Source: Xylaria sp. FL1777 (lineage: Eukaryota > Ascomycota > Sordariomycetes > Xylariales > Xylariaceae). Taken from it: DNA of 64,000 nucleotides. The translations under genes were made by a program, and so were the position numbers. Each line of letters opens with the position of its first letter. The first letter of the stretch is position 1. The stretch is from NCBI GenBank assembly GCA_022578965.1, contig MU400570.1, forward strand, positions 1 to 64,000. Direction: 5' to 3'. The notes beneath the pieces were generated by a model that saw only the letters and a list, made by a program, of their open reading frames with translations, was not told the origin of the DNA and searched no databases. Shown here in pieces: positions 28,001-40,050 of this stretch.

Positions 28001-31000
28001 GCTATACTTAAAAAGTTTAATTTTAATGTTAAATATGCAGTAAAATACTTAAGTAAAGTATAAATAAAAAAAAATATAGTTTTATAACTTATAAAATATA
28101 TATACGTAAATATAAAAAAAAAACAAAGAACTTTAGTATATTAGCTTTATTAAGCTTTTGCTTGTTTACTATAGTAGCAATTATAAAAAGTTAAAAATTA
28201 TTATTAATAAAAAACCCTTTTAAAATAAAATATAGTTTTAATATAAATATAAGTTTTTATATAAACAAAAGTTTTTTACTAAATAAAAGTTCTTTATTAA
28301 ATAAAAGTTCTTTGCTAAAAAAAAGATTTAATTAGTTAAATCTTTAGCTTTTTTGCGTTTATTAAGTAGCAATAATTAGTTTAATTTAATAGCTTATTTT
28401 TTGCTGCAAGTTTACTTAAATTAAATGTATTTTATTAATTTAAAATATACTATTTTTTAGCAAAAAGCTATAGTTTAATATTTTTCTACTTTTTAGCCAT
28501 TTTGCTAACTATTTTTTTAACTATTTTTTATGCAATTAACCACTTTAATGTATAACTTTATGCTTTATTTATAATAAATTAGTTAATAAATATTTATATA
28601 GCTTGTTTATTATGTAATATTTATTTACTTATTATATATGTTGCAGCTATAATATAAAAACAAATATTATAAAAAAAATCGATTAATTAGTTAAAATTCT
28701 TAGAATTTATATGCAAAAAAAACAAAGTTGCAATATAATTATAAGTAGTAAAAATCTTAATTAACTTAAATAATGCTAATACTATTAATTTAAACCATAT
28801 AAAATTGTTATAAAAATATAGCTATAATACTAATAATTATACTTTTGTTATGCTTTTTAGCTATAATTTCTAAGTTAAAAATATAGTTATAAGTATTAGT
28901 ACGTTTAATAAAAGTTAAAATTACAAAAATATATTAGTTTTTAAAATTATTAAGTACAAAAATATAATTAACTTTATTAAAGTAATAGTTATTATTATAT
29001 ATATATTAAATATAATTACTTATGCTAAATATAAATTTATTATTTATAGTTTTATAATTAAAAAATATAAATATTAATAATTACTTTATTTTTTAGTTTA
29101 TATAGTTATATAGTTTTATGCTTTTATGTTTAAATAAAATATATAAATAAAACGTACTAAGTATTTGTAATGCCTTTACTTAAAAGTAAATCAAAAAAAC
29201 GTATAATAATAATTTTAAAGCTAAGAAATAACAAAGATAAAACAAAAATAAAAAAACTTACTTGTTTATAAAAAAAAACTTGCGTAATTATTAAATTATC
29301 TTGTTTTAAAACATTATTAAATACTATTTACGCTTATAATAGTCTAATTTATAAGCTAATTAAAAAAAACAACAAAATTTTATATTTATACTAGTATTAC
29401 TATAACTAAAAAAACAAAAGCTATTATTAGCTAAATATATAACTTTAGTAACTTTAGTAAAAAAAATCCAATTAATAACATTAAGCTAAAAATAATGCTT
29501 ATTAACTAACTAATTTATATTAACTTTAAAGTTTGTTTTAAGCTAGTTAATTAACTTATTATAGTTTGTATAAAAGAAAACCTTGCTAAAAAAACTAAAA
29601 TATGCTTAGTAAAAAATTAGCATTTCTTTAGTTAAAACAGGATTATTATACAAAAAAGCATTATGTAGAACTAATTAAACAGTTTTTTAAAAATTTATTT
29701 TTATTAAAAGTACTTTTTTAACATTAAAATAATTAGTTTTATATACCTAGGTTTTAAAATATTTATTATAAGCAGTTAATTATAGTTATAGTTCTAGTTT
29801 AATGTTTAAAAAATTAAGTAAAAAAAAAAAAAGTTTATTTATAGCTAAAATAAAATTATATATATAAGTTATATATAATTAAAACTATATAGCAAAATCT
29901 TAGAAATTTTAAAAAACATGCTAACACTCCTTATTTTATACTATTTTTGTTTAATACATAAATTAAATAACCTTAACAAAAAAAAAAAAAAAAAAGTCGA
30001 AAAAAATAAACAAATAACTTACTAATGCAAATTTTCTTTTATTAATATATTATAATTAATAAGCAAACTATACTTTTTAATAAAAGCAAAATAATAAATT
30101 TTAGCGTATATATTAAAGCAAAAAGTATTATTTATGTACTGCAGTAAACAACTAAATTCTGTAATGTTTTTTTTAAATAAACTAAAAGTGCTAGCAATTA
30201 AGCTAGCAATTAAACTAGCAATTAAACTAAAAGCTAAGTTTTTAACACTAATAGCAGCAAACATGCAAAACTAATTAAACATAAAGCAAGCTTAATAAAT
30301 AATAAACTTTATATTGTTACAATTAGCTTTATTAATTTTGCAGCTTATAAAAATAGTATTATTTTTAGCTATAATAATATACATTTTAACAATAAAGTTT
30401 ATAAAGTTTTAACTTGTTTTTTTTTAAGCTTAATAAAAAAACTTAAGCTTAATATAATATTTTTTAAGCTAATATTACAAAAATGCAAAAATAATAATAA
30501 ACTACTTAACATAATTAAACATTTTATAGCTTATAAAATAATAAATAAGTAATTAAAAATAAGCTTAGCTAAAAAAGAATTTTTAAATATAAAGCTTAAT
30601 AGTATACTTAGTTTAAGCTTGCTTAACTAAAATACTATTTTTAAGCAAAAAATATATAAAATTTAAAATATTATTATACTTAAAATAAGCAGCATTAAAA
30701 AAGCAATTTATAATAAAATTAAAAGCTAAAAAAATAAATATTAAAAATAAATTAAAATTAGCTATACTTTATTGCTTGCTATACTAAAAAATAGCAAATG
30801 TAGTTTTTAGTTAAGCTTTTATTATTTTTTGCATTTTAATAGTTTATATATAAAAACAACTTTATGTTATAATATTAAACTTTAAAAGCTTTTTAAAGTT
30901 AATAGCTTTTTGTTTTAAGCAAACATAGCATATTTAATAAAATTAATAAGCCTAAAAACCTTTAAAACTAAAGTTTTTAGCTTGCTATAGCATATTACTA

Positions 31001-34000
31001 ATATAGTATATAAAAAAAACGCAAGTTTAAACTATTTGTTTGTTAATTTTTTAAATAATACTACAGTTAAAATAAGCTATAATATAAAGTGCTACAATAA
31101 TATTACTAAACTTTAAAGCATAAAAACTTAGAACTAAAAGAAAAATATTACTGAAATAAGCGCATTTAATTTTTATTATTGCTGCAAAAGTAAAATAAAA
31201 GCTTATAAAAGTACAATATAAATTGCTAAAAATACTAAAACTATTAATAAAGCTTAAAATAAAAAAAAACTTAACTAGTAATGCTTTTTTACAAATATTA
31301 TTTTATTTAAACTTAAATAAGTTATAGCTATAATAGTTTAATTTTAACTTAGCTTAAATTAAGTAAGTATAGCATAATAAAACAAGCTTGCTATTAATAA
31401 AAAATTGTTAAACGTTATAATACTAGTTCTTTATACGTTTATATGCCTAAGTTATAGTATAATACTTAAAATATTACTTAAGCTTTTTTTTTTTGCTATA
31501 AAACTAAAGGGCTTTTTTAGTTAAATTATTATAAGTTTTGCTAAAATAATTATTAATAAACATATAAACATATATATATACTAAGTTTTTTAAAATATAT
31601 ATAATTTACAAACTAAAAATTAGCTTATTATATATATGTTTAAAAGTAATTATAACTTTAGCTAATATAAAATAGCTAAAACAATAACTTTTTTAAATTT
31701 AAACAACTAGTTAATCTAAATTATAAAAAATATATAATTTACTACGTTTATTTTAGCTAATATTATAAACTTTATTAATATAAAGCTTAATAGTTTTATT
31801 ACTATTGTTTATAATTTTGTAGCAAAAGCAATTTTTATTATAGCATTAGTAATAAATAAAATTAAACAAAAAAATAACTAGCTTAGTAGTATTATTAAGC
31901 TAAACATATATATATTTGCTATTAATTATTTAAACAAAAAAAGCTTAAGCATAAAAATAAAAAAGCTTAGTAAGCTTATTAACAAATATTGCTAAACTAT
32001 AATATATTTTATAGCTAATATTAAAAACAATATAGTTTTTAAAAACTAAAAAAAGGTTAAAAAACGTAAGCTTTATAGTAATTACTAAAAAATTTTTAAA
32101 ATCTTAAGCTTAAATTAATAGCTTAGCTTTATTATTAGCTTTACTTTTACTTTTACTTTTGTTTTTTATTTAAGCTTTATATGCTTTAAAAAGCTTTTTT
32201 TTTTTAAGCTTAAAAGTAGCAAACAAAGTAAAAAGCTTAAAAATATTTAAAAGAATGTTTACTTTTTTTATATTTATTAAAAGCATTTACTTACGCATTT
32301 AATCTTAAAATATTACAAGCTAAACAAAAAGATTCTTTACATTGTTTAAAACATTGCTATTTTTATTATAAAAAAAAAACAAAATCTTTTAAAATGCTTT
32401 ATAGTTTTTATAACTTAAGCTAATAAAATTAATAAAAGTTGCTAAAGCTTTTTTAAATATAAATGTTTTAATAAATTTGTTTTAATGCATTTTAATAAAA
32501 ATTAACAAGTTTTTAAAGTCTTTTTTAAGCTTAAGTTATAGCTTAAAAAGTACAAAAATAAGTGCTTAAAAAAACTATAATTATGCTTAAAAATTAATAA
32601 TAATTACTATAGTTGCTTTTTTATTTTTAGCATTATTTTTATAAAAAGCTATTAAAGCAAAAAATAGCTTAACAAATATAATTTTTTTATAGCTTATAAC
32701 ATTAAAAACTTTATATAAATTTAAACTAGCTTGTATTATGTAATTAAACGTATTATTAATACTGCTTTTTTAAACTTTATTAATATTAACAATAATTTAA
32801 AAATATTTATTAAAAGCAACTTTTTATTTTGTAGCTAAGCTATATATAAATTATTTATTTTTATTGTTAGTTTTACTATTAGTATTTAATTAATTAATAA
32901 AAAAGCAATTTAATAAGCTAATTGTAGCGTTGCTTATTATAATATTATTATTATTATATATATTAAAAGTATAATTATTAGTTATATTATATTTAATAAC
33001 TTAAAAAATACTTGCTTTACTATTGTAAGCAAAAATAAAGCTATTATTAGATTTTTTATTTTTTTAGCTTTATTAGCTGCTAAGCTTTAATAATAATTTG
33101 CTACTTAATGTATTAATTTTAAGCAACATTTTAAATTTTTTGCAAATAAGTATATTAAATAAATATTTACTAGTTATTATGCGTTATAAAAAAATTAATA
33201 AATTTAATAAAAATTATTATTTTAGTTTTAGTTTTATTATAGTATTTAAGTTAAAATATAGGTTTTTAAAAGCAATAATTTAATATTAGCAAAAAAATGC
33301 GCAATAAAAGTATATAAAGCAAAAAAGTCTTAAGATTTTTTTTTTTGCAAAAAAATTTGTACGTTTAACACTTATATAAGTACTTAAATATTAAATAGTT
33401 TTTATTAAATATATTAACGCTTTTTAGCAACAAAATTAAAAGTACTTAAGTATTTCTATTATAGCTATAACTATATGCATATAAATATATAAGTTTTAGT
33501 AATTTTAAAAACAAAAAAAAATTTTTAAAGGTTAAATTTAAACTATTTACAAAAAGTTGTTTGTTTTTTAAACTTTGCAGCTTTTTAACTTTTTAACTTT
33601 TAAAATCTAAGCAAACATTTTATATTTTAAGCTTTAGCATTTTAAGTTTTTAATTTTAAAGCACTTATTATTATATTAGTATTTATACTTATTTTTTAAA
33701 ATTTACTATACTTTTATAATAAAAAATAATTTTAATTTTTTTTATAGCAATAAAAAAAAAAAAAAGCCTGCTAAAAGTTCTTTTAAGCTTATTTATAGCT
33801 TTTTTAAAATGCTTTAGCTAAGCTAAACTAATATTTTTTAAGTTTATTTATTAGTTTTTTACTTAACTTACATTAGTTATAATAGTATTTAATTTTAATA
33901 GCTTTTTTATTGCTATTTTTGCAGTTTTTCTTTTAGTTATACTTTTAGTTTTTTTTATAGTTACTTTTATAGTTATATTTTTAGTTTTTTTTTTAGTTTT

Positions 34001-35488
34001 GCTTTTTTATTATTTGTTTTTAGTACTTTACTTGTTTTAGCTACTTTATATAAACTTAAAAACTTTAAACAATAATTTAATACTAATGTTTTTTTTTAAC
34101 GATTTGTATTATTATTGCTTAAACTTTTGCTTTAATAGCTAATTGCTTTTTTATTAGCAACTAAAAGTAATGCAGTAGTTTATAAAAAAAAAAAAAAAAC
34201 AAGCAAGTTTTTTAAAATAATTTACTTTAAGCATTTTTTTTTTTTAAAACGTAAAAACTTTAAAAAAGTTCTTAATTTGCTGCTTATTTACATTATTTAT
34301 AATTAATAACCTAATAATAAAAAAGTATTTAAAAAAGCAAAATTATAAGCTAAATTACTTTTATTTTAAAAAGTTAGTAAGCTATTTTTTATATTTAAAT
34401 CTAATAAATTTATAAATATATTAATAAAAAACTGTTTTTTTAGTTTTAATTTTTAAACTTTTTTTTTTGGTTAACGTTAAAAGTATACTATTTGTTATTT
34501 TAACAATTTTAAGCATAAGTTTCTTTAAAAAAATCTTTATGTAAATTTATTTTATTTTTATTTTTATTTTTTTTAATATATAAAATTATTTACTAATAAT
34601 ACTCCTTATAAACTTTTATTAATAATTTTTTTAATAACTATAAAAGCTTTAATAATAGCAGTTTTTTAGTTAACCTAAACAAATAAAGCAATATAAAAAA
34701 TAATATAAAAATTACTAAAAGCTTTCTTTATAAGCAATTAAACAAATAAACCTTTAGATTTATTTAGTAATTTATTAAATAGTTTATTAACTAAAAGCAA
34801 TCTTTTATTAAACGTAATAAATTGCTTTTTTACTACATTAAAACTATTTTTTGTAATTTTATAGTTAATATAACTTATATAGTTTTTAAAAAACGTAAGT
34901 TAAACTTTAGCTTAAAGTAAAACGTTAAACTATTAGCTAAAAAATAAAAACGTAATAAAAATGCTTATATAAAGCTTTTTAATTTTTATAAAGCTTTTAA
35001 TATTTATAATAATTTCTATAAAGTTAAACTTAATATTTTTGTTTAAATAAAGCTATTTATTATAAAATATATTAATAAGCGCTAAGCTTTTTAGCTACTA
35101 GCTAATAATTTAATTACTAACTTTTTTTTTTTTTTGCGTAAAACTTTTTAACCTAGTTGTGCTTTTTTTTAGTTGCATTTTTGCTATAGCAGCTAGCACT
35201 TTATATATAGTTTTACTTTTTTGCAACAAAGTTATTAGCTTAGTTTTAAAAATAAGCCTATTTTTTTAAACCTTCGGCTAGCCTTAAGGCGTTTAGGTAC
35301 TTAAGCTTTAAGCCTATCTTTAGTTACCTTACGTGCTTCTGGCTATTTTGAACCTAGCTAATATGGATTTGCTTCTGGCTTTCGTTCTGGCCATAGCTCT
35401 GTGCCTGGCTCTGGTTCTTGTTCTTAGTCCATGATGTTCTATCCGCCTATGCCTTTTTACTCTGGATTATCCCGCCGTTCTCAGAATT
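25097..35488 (+). repeat. Large direct repeat, copy A2 (right end inside a gene)
   Basis: This is the second copy of the 10.39-kb segment. It is generally slightly more AT-rich than A1, but it keeps C or G at some sites where A1 has T or A. From 25097 to about 35270 it is heavily mutated. The last 220 bp are essentially unmutated and contain the 3' flank and last codons of the gene at 35467-36369. The right boundary, at about 35488, falls at the edge of a (CTCTGG)n tract that encodes the Ser-Gln repeat of that gene. Confidence 0.95.
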
Positions 35489-36369
35489 CTCTGGCTCTGG
35501 CTCTGGCTCTGGCTCTGTCTCTGGCTCTGGCTTTGGCTTTGGCTTTGGCTTTGTGCGACGTTGTGGACACGGCCTGGTTTGTGCCGCAGCTCCGGATAAC
35601 TCCTGTCGTCGGGCTTGGCGGCGAACGACTGGTTGCTGTGCTGCGGACGGGGCGGGAGGCCGACTGCTGGCGGGAGACCCGGCGAATTGTTCGAGAAGCG
35701 GCCCGAGTACGCTTGTGTTGGCGCTGGCGGGACTGGTCGGACTATAGGCGGAGAACTACCGTAGGCCGGCATCCACTCACCTCTGCCTTCGGTCTCGGTC
35801 GTCTTTCCTCTCCTCTGACGTTCCTTCGCTGAGACCCTTGGTGCCGCTTCTCCTGCTCGCGGGTGATTATCTCTTGTCGTCCGATGACGGGAAATCGGCG
35901 GCGCGGCAGCTGCTTCTCGTGCATAAGCCTCTCTCCTCGCTAACGTGTCCGGGTGATGGTAAAAGTCGTCAATCCAAACGCTACTCTCGACATGGATGAT
36001 CTCGTGTTTCGACTGCTTGCTGCCATGACGGCGCTTTTCCGATTTCCTCAACGCGTTTCTAGCAGCCTCTTTGCGCTCCTCCTGGAAGATCTCTTGGAAG
36101 CCCTGTCTACGGACTTTCAGAGCCCCATGGCCAACGTCCTGTGCTCTGAAGCGTTCCTTTTTGACCGAGCAGGCCTGGCAGTAAGTTTCGCTTTGTATAT
36201 GATGTGGTATGACTTTCCCGCAGTTCTTCTTCTTGCGAAGACTCCGCCGGAATAGGCTTCCGAAGAACCCCTTTGCCGACTCCTGTTGCTTGTGGTACGT
36301 TGGACATGGCGTCAGGGTTTTCGAGACATGATCACATTTGGTGAAGTGTTGATACGAGCTGACACACAT
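35467..36369 (-). CDS. Hypothetical Cys/His-motif fungal protein with Ser-Gln repeat tail, 300 aa
   Basis: A single-exon frame of 300 codons. The chosen ATG (36367-36369) begins with Met-Cys, matching the usual start of a family of fungal hypothetical proteins; the frame extends further upstream but without another ATG. The N-terminus has Cys2, His8, Cys12, His14, Cys22 and His26, then Cys50, His56, His57, Cys64 and Cys67, a layout suggesting metal binding. The middle is basic and rich in Arg, Lys and Glu (about residues 80-190), then Pro/Ser-rich, ending in a Ser-Gln repeat. The last codons and the 3' flank lie inside the duplicated segment A2. The tail may be eroded, because a Gln/Ser-rich reading continues past the stop in another frame. 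Function unknown. Confidence 0.75.
   Translation of the reverse strand: MCVSSYQHFTKCDHVSKTLTPCPTYHKQQESAKGFFGSLFRRSLRKKKNCGKVIPHHIQSETYCQACSVKKERFRAQDVGHGALKVRRQGFQEIFQEERKEAARNALRKSEKRRHGSKQSKHEIIHVESSVWIDDFYHHPDTLARREAYAREAAAAPPISRHRTTRDNHPRAGEAAPRVSAKERQRRGKTTETEGRGEWMPAYGSSPPIVRPVPPAPTQAYSGRFSNNSPGLPPAVGLPPRPQHSNQSFAAKPDDRSYPELRHKPGRVHNVAQSQSQSQSQSQRQSQSQSQSQRILRTAG
35489..35552. repeat. (CTCTGG/CTTTGG)n hexanucleotide tract
   Basis: About ten hexamers of CTCTGG followed by CTTTGG. Read on the minus strand they encode the alternating Ser-Gln tail of the gene at 35467-36369. The right end of the large repeat A2 coincides with the start of this tract. Confidence 0.85.
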
Positions 36370-38778
36370 GGCTGACCTACCAGTTGTTATATGGTATTTC
36401 TCCTCCTGCAAAGACGAGGCTATTTATAACCTCGTAGATGATGGCACTGGGGATAGGTTTCTTTTTAGAAAAAAAGGGTTTCTTTCTGAGAACTCAACAT
36501 ATACTGCTGAGTCTCCAGAATATGATATTTGGCAAATTCACGAATACGTTCTTTTAAACAACTGCGTCAACTTCGTCTAGAGAGATGCGCCTTTCTTAAA
36601 TATGTGTAACGTATCTAGCATTCGTCAAAGGCTTTGTTTAAGAGAGCGTGCATTGTCTAGGAACAGATAGAGGCTTCACGCTTCTTGTGGTGTCTTTGTG
36701 TTTACAGAACAGCGCTGTTGCAGTCATACATAACCTTTGAGAGGTGAAAAAAATACAGCAAGACGAAAAACTCTCTGTTAAGTTTGTGCATTTTATTGAG
36801 ACAACGCCTTTGTTGTGACATATCCCAAGGTACTGTGTCCAATAAAAGCAGCACAGTTGTAGAAGAGGCAATAGAGCATTAACCCTTAACCCGAATTTTG
36901 CCCTTGAGCAATTAAGTCAGCATAATTGCTGCACAGGACATTTTCCCCGTTACCTACAGTACCTAGGCTGATCACATGCGGTAACTCGGCTTAACTAATA
37001 CATGCCACTTGATACGTTCTAAACTTATTCTGAAGTATTATACATGGACCAGGCTTGGGATAGGGCATTGCCGTTGCATTTCGAACACTAGGTAGCTATT
37101 TGTCACTTGTCTTATCTAGGTATATCTTCACATGCGCAATTGTCCACATGCCGTTTCTTATTTCCAATTTCCAAAGAGGATGGGATGCCCTCGTACATAG
37201 CTAAAGCTCTAAAGCCATTATGCGCAAGGGACTTCCTACGATAGCTTTCGTGCTTAACATCCACTCCCCTAAACCCAATTGAAGCAACCATCTAAAGAAA
37301 AAAAAATAAATAAAGAAGGAAAAAAGACTGAGAATTGCCACCAGCTGCGTAGGCGCCCAACGCTGTCAAAGCGACTACAGCAGCTTAACTTAGCTACATA
37401 AGACTAACTGACTCTCGGGCGATTCCTCCCCCCCTGCATCAGGTAGGTAGGTATTCCTGAATAATCAATACAATATTGCAGGGACCGCCTAAGAGTCCGA
37501 GCGCGGCAATGATGCGGCAAAAGTACCGGGAGGGTGGGAGGAGGAGGAGGAAGGAGGAAGAAGGAGGAGGGGCAAAATAAAACAGATAAAAATACACGAC
37601 GATTTAGACCTCTTGAAAAGGCATTCACTTCGTTGGGGCTGGGGGGGGACCACTATCGTGAGAAACGTCATCCGTCTTAGTGTCCAGGAGCCCTGAACCA
37701 GGTAGGGTGTAGGTGCTGTAAGTAAGGGCGTAGGCAGAGTCGGTGCGGCGTGGTAAGCCGGGCTTGTCCGTTCTTGGCTAGTAGGCATGGGAGGAGAAAC
37801 CGACCAGCAAGGTTCTCATATATACCTATATACTTATATACTTACGGTAGCAAAGTATCCAGAAAAAGAAAATCCGTATCACCGTGAGACAGTTACCGTA
37901 CAACAAAACGCTCGCCTCCCCCCCACGAAACCACCAAAGAAAAAACCCGCTCGGGGCATTTCCCCTAAAGAAATACTGGTGCGTCGATGAGAACGAACAC
38001 TTGGGTCCATCCCCCCCTGCAAAACGCAAGCCCCGTTCTGCAGCTTTTTTTGTCTGGAAAACCGCTCTTATCTCCTCCTCCTCCTCTTCTCTGGGTCAGC
38101 TCGTTTTGTTAGATAGGTAGTGAGATATATGTGATTACCCATGCCGGTTATTATGCGACTAATAAGATCAACATCGATATGGTGGGTTCACATGACTGGA
38201 GACGTGGAATCGGTTACTTGGACCGGTGTTGGTGATTGGGCGTAGCGTCGGTCAGTGCCACTCCCTTCGACGATCCGGAATGGCGTGGGCAGCCCCCTTC
38301 TTCGGCATCATGAGGGACCCAATGAGAGAAACCAGAATATAATGGTAAGAAGTATTAGTTGATCTATTTGGGGTTTTTTATGGTTGCCGTTGTTGCTGTT
38401 GTTTGTTGCAAGAATAGTGGCACGAGGGCCCGATGTCATGATGCTCGACATCCGGAAAGCCATATATCTTTGACCCTGCCAAGATGTTTCTTTACTGTTG
38501 GGCTGCAGCAGCGGTAAACCGCATCCGTCCGTCTGTCGAGCTACCCCTAGGTAGCCTAGGTACAGTAGGATGAGAAAGGGAGAAAGGAGAAACAAAGATA
38601 TACAGGGGCCCAGAATGGAGAGATCTGTGCCTCGCCGAGAGGAGATAGTGTAGAGACCGAGGATGGGGGTGGGCATGGCATGGGAAGATCCCGGGCCGCC
38701 GGACGCAGGCGAGTAGAAGCGTTGCTGCCGGATGGCACCTTTCCAAGCTTGGTTTTGACGACACATTCACGTTTGCAG

Positions 38779-38875
38779 TCAGCAGCATCAGCAGCAGCAG
38801 CAGCGGGAGTGGCAGCAGTCGTAGTAGTAGTGCTAGCGGTAGTGGTAGTACGGGAGCAGCTATGGTGGTGGTGGC
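38779..38875. repeat. AGC/AGT/GGT trinucleotide-rich tract
   Basis: Successive runs of CAGCAG, AGTAGT and GTGGTG triplets without a supporting gene model. Confidence 0.6.
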
Positions 38876-39837
38876 AATGAGACACTCGAACCCAAATCTC
38901 GCATCATATATGCATCTCTTTCCCAGCGCTATGTATTTTCCTCATTTCCAAAGAAATGAATGCCCACTCCCAAGGCGGCACGGGAAATGTGCCGCACCAG
39001 TACGTAGGCAGTAGATCTTGCTGCGGTTCTGCACTGCTGCGCTGCACCTTGGATGTTTCTGCGTGGCTTGACATGGGAATGATGCTCAGCGCATGGCAAG
39101 TGTTTATTATTAGCGTATCGCATCGATCTACCCACCTGCCGAATCTCTCTTTCCACCCCGCCTCTTCCTCTTAAGTGAGTGAAAGAGATGTTAGTTATTT
39201 TCTCAGCGGTTCGTGCGCGGCACAACCCAGCCAACCGTGCAGCACGGCTAGCTATTAGGTACCTAGGCTGGGTCTGTGATGAGAGGGCTGGCCGGGCTAC
39301 CCTTTTGCCCATTCCGTACATGACGGCAACAGGCCATCTATAAGCAGGCTAGCCAACAATAATATCTTGGCCATGGCCTCTACAACTGTCGTGGCACTAG
39401 CATCAGAGCAGAAGAAGCGGTAGAGCTCGCTTTTGCATGGCGCAAGAAATGAATTGCATCCAGAACCGGGAACAGATCATGTTAGTGGTGTTAGGATAGG
39501 AAATCAAAATAGCGCTAGGTAGATATTTGTTGCATCTCATAGGCCGGCTACCTATGGTAACCAAGGATGGATGGATCGTTGGGTATCTAGACTAGACTGG
39601 AACCGCGAGGCCACTGCCCGGAACAAAAAAAAATTGACAAGCAATTGTCTGTTGGCCGTGACGTGGTTCCGTGTCTGTGGTCATGCGGATGACAGAAAAC
39701 GGGGTATCAAGACTCTTGGGCCTGCTTTATTCCGACAACCCCACCCGCAACTCTGAAGCGTGGCCTCCTCATTCGAAGCCTTTGTGGTCCCGTACAATAA
39801 GTGTATCTATCTTTTCGTGGGGGCAACTGAGGCAGAA

Positions 39838-40050
39838 AACCGCCGGTGCTATACGTATATGTAGACCCAGATATGGTATAATACTACACCTAGATTATAT
39901 ACCTGGGTTATAATAGAGCCTGCTATAACCACTATAGTGGTGGTTAAGAGGGGCCCTATTCGAGATTCCGACCAGCCCCGCCGGGGTTTGGATCTAGGAA
40001 GCCAGATTTTGCCCAGAATAATCGGCCTCCGCCTCTTGAGAGCGCATGGT
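39838..40050. mobile_element. Possible MITE-like or palindromic element
   Basis: The segment contains an imperfect inverted repeat (ACCCAGATATGGTATA against TATATACCTGGGTTA, at about 39868-39910), followed by the perfect 14-bp palindrome ACCACTATAGTGGT at 39928-39941. There is no coding frame. Boundaries and target-site duplications could not be fixed, so this is only a candidate. Confidence 0.25.

Larger units (their letters stand above)
1..35270. other. AT-rich, transition-mutated (RIP-like) gene-free block
   Basis: This stretch has very low GC (lines counted by hand gave about 13-25%), stop codons in all frames and no recognisable intact gene. It contains a long direct duplication whose copies differ only by transitions where compared, which is the hallmark of repeat-induced point mutation. 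Remaining C almost always follows A or G, and remaining G is almost always followed by C or T. The block ends sharply near 35270, where normal base composition begins within a few bases. Such blocks in filamentous ascomycetes are usually heterochromatic (repeat islands, pericentromeres or subtelomeres); which of these applies cannot be told from the window. No tRNA, rRNA or identifiable transposase frame was found in it. Confidence 0.93.

Noticed and set aside
1..35270. Centromere or mitochondrial insertion
   Set aside because: A mitochondrial origin does not fit the transition-only duplication and the lack of any mitochondrial gene. A centromeric or subtelomeric position is possible but not testable from this window.
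1..35488. Giant cargo-carrying transposon (Starship) or LTR element
   Set aside because: No tyrosine-recombinase, reverse transcriptase or integrase relic could be recognised, and the repeat ends lack terminal motifs.
36368..36580. 70-codon plus-strand frame overlapping the start of the SQ-repeat gene
   Set aside because: It is antisense to the gene start, has no recognisable domain and is short enough to be chance.
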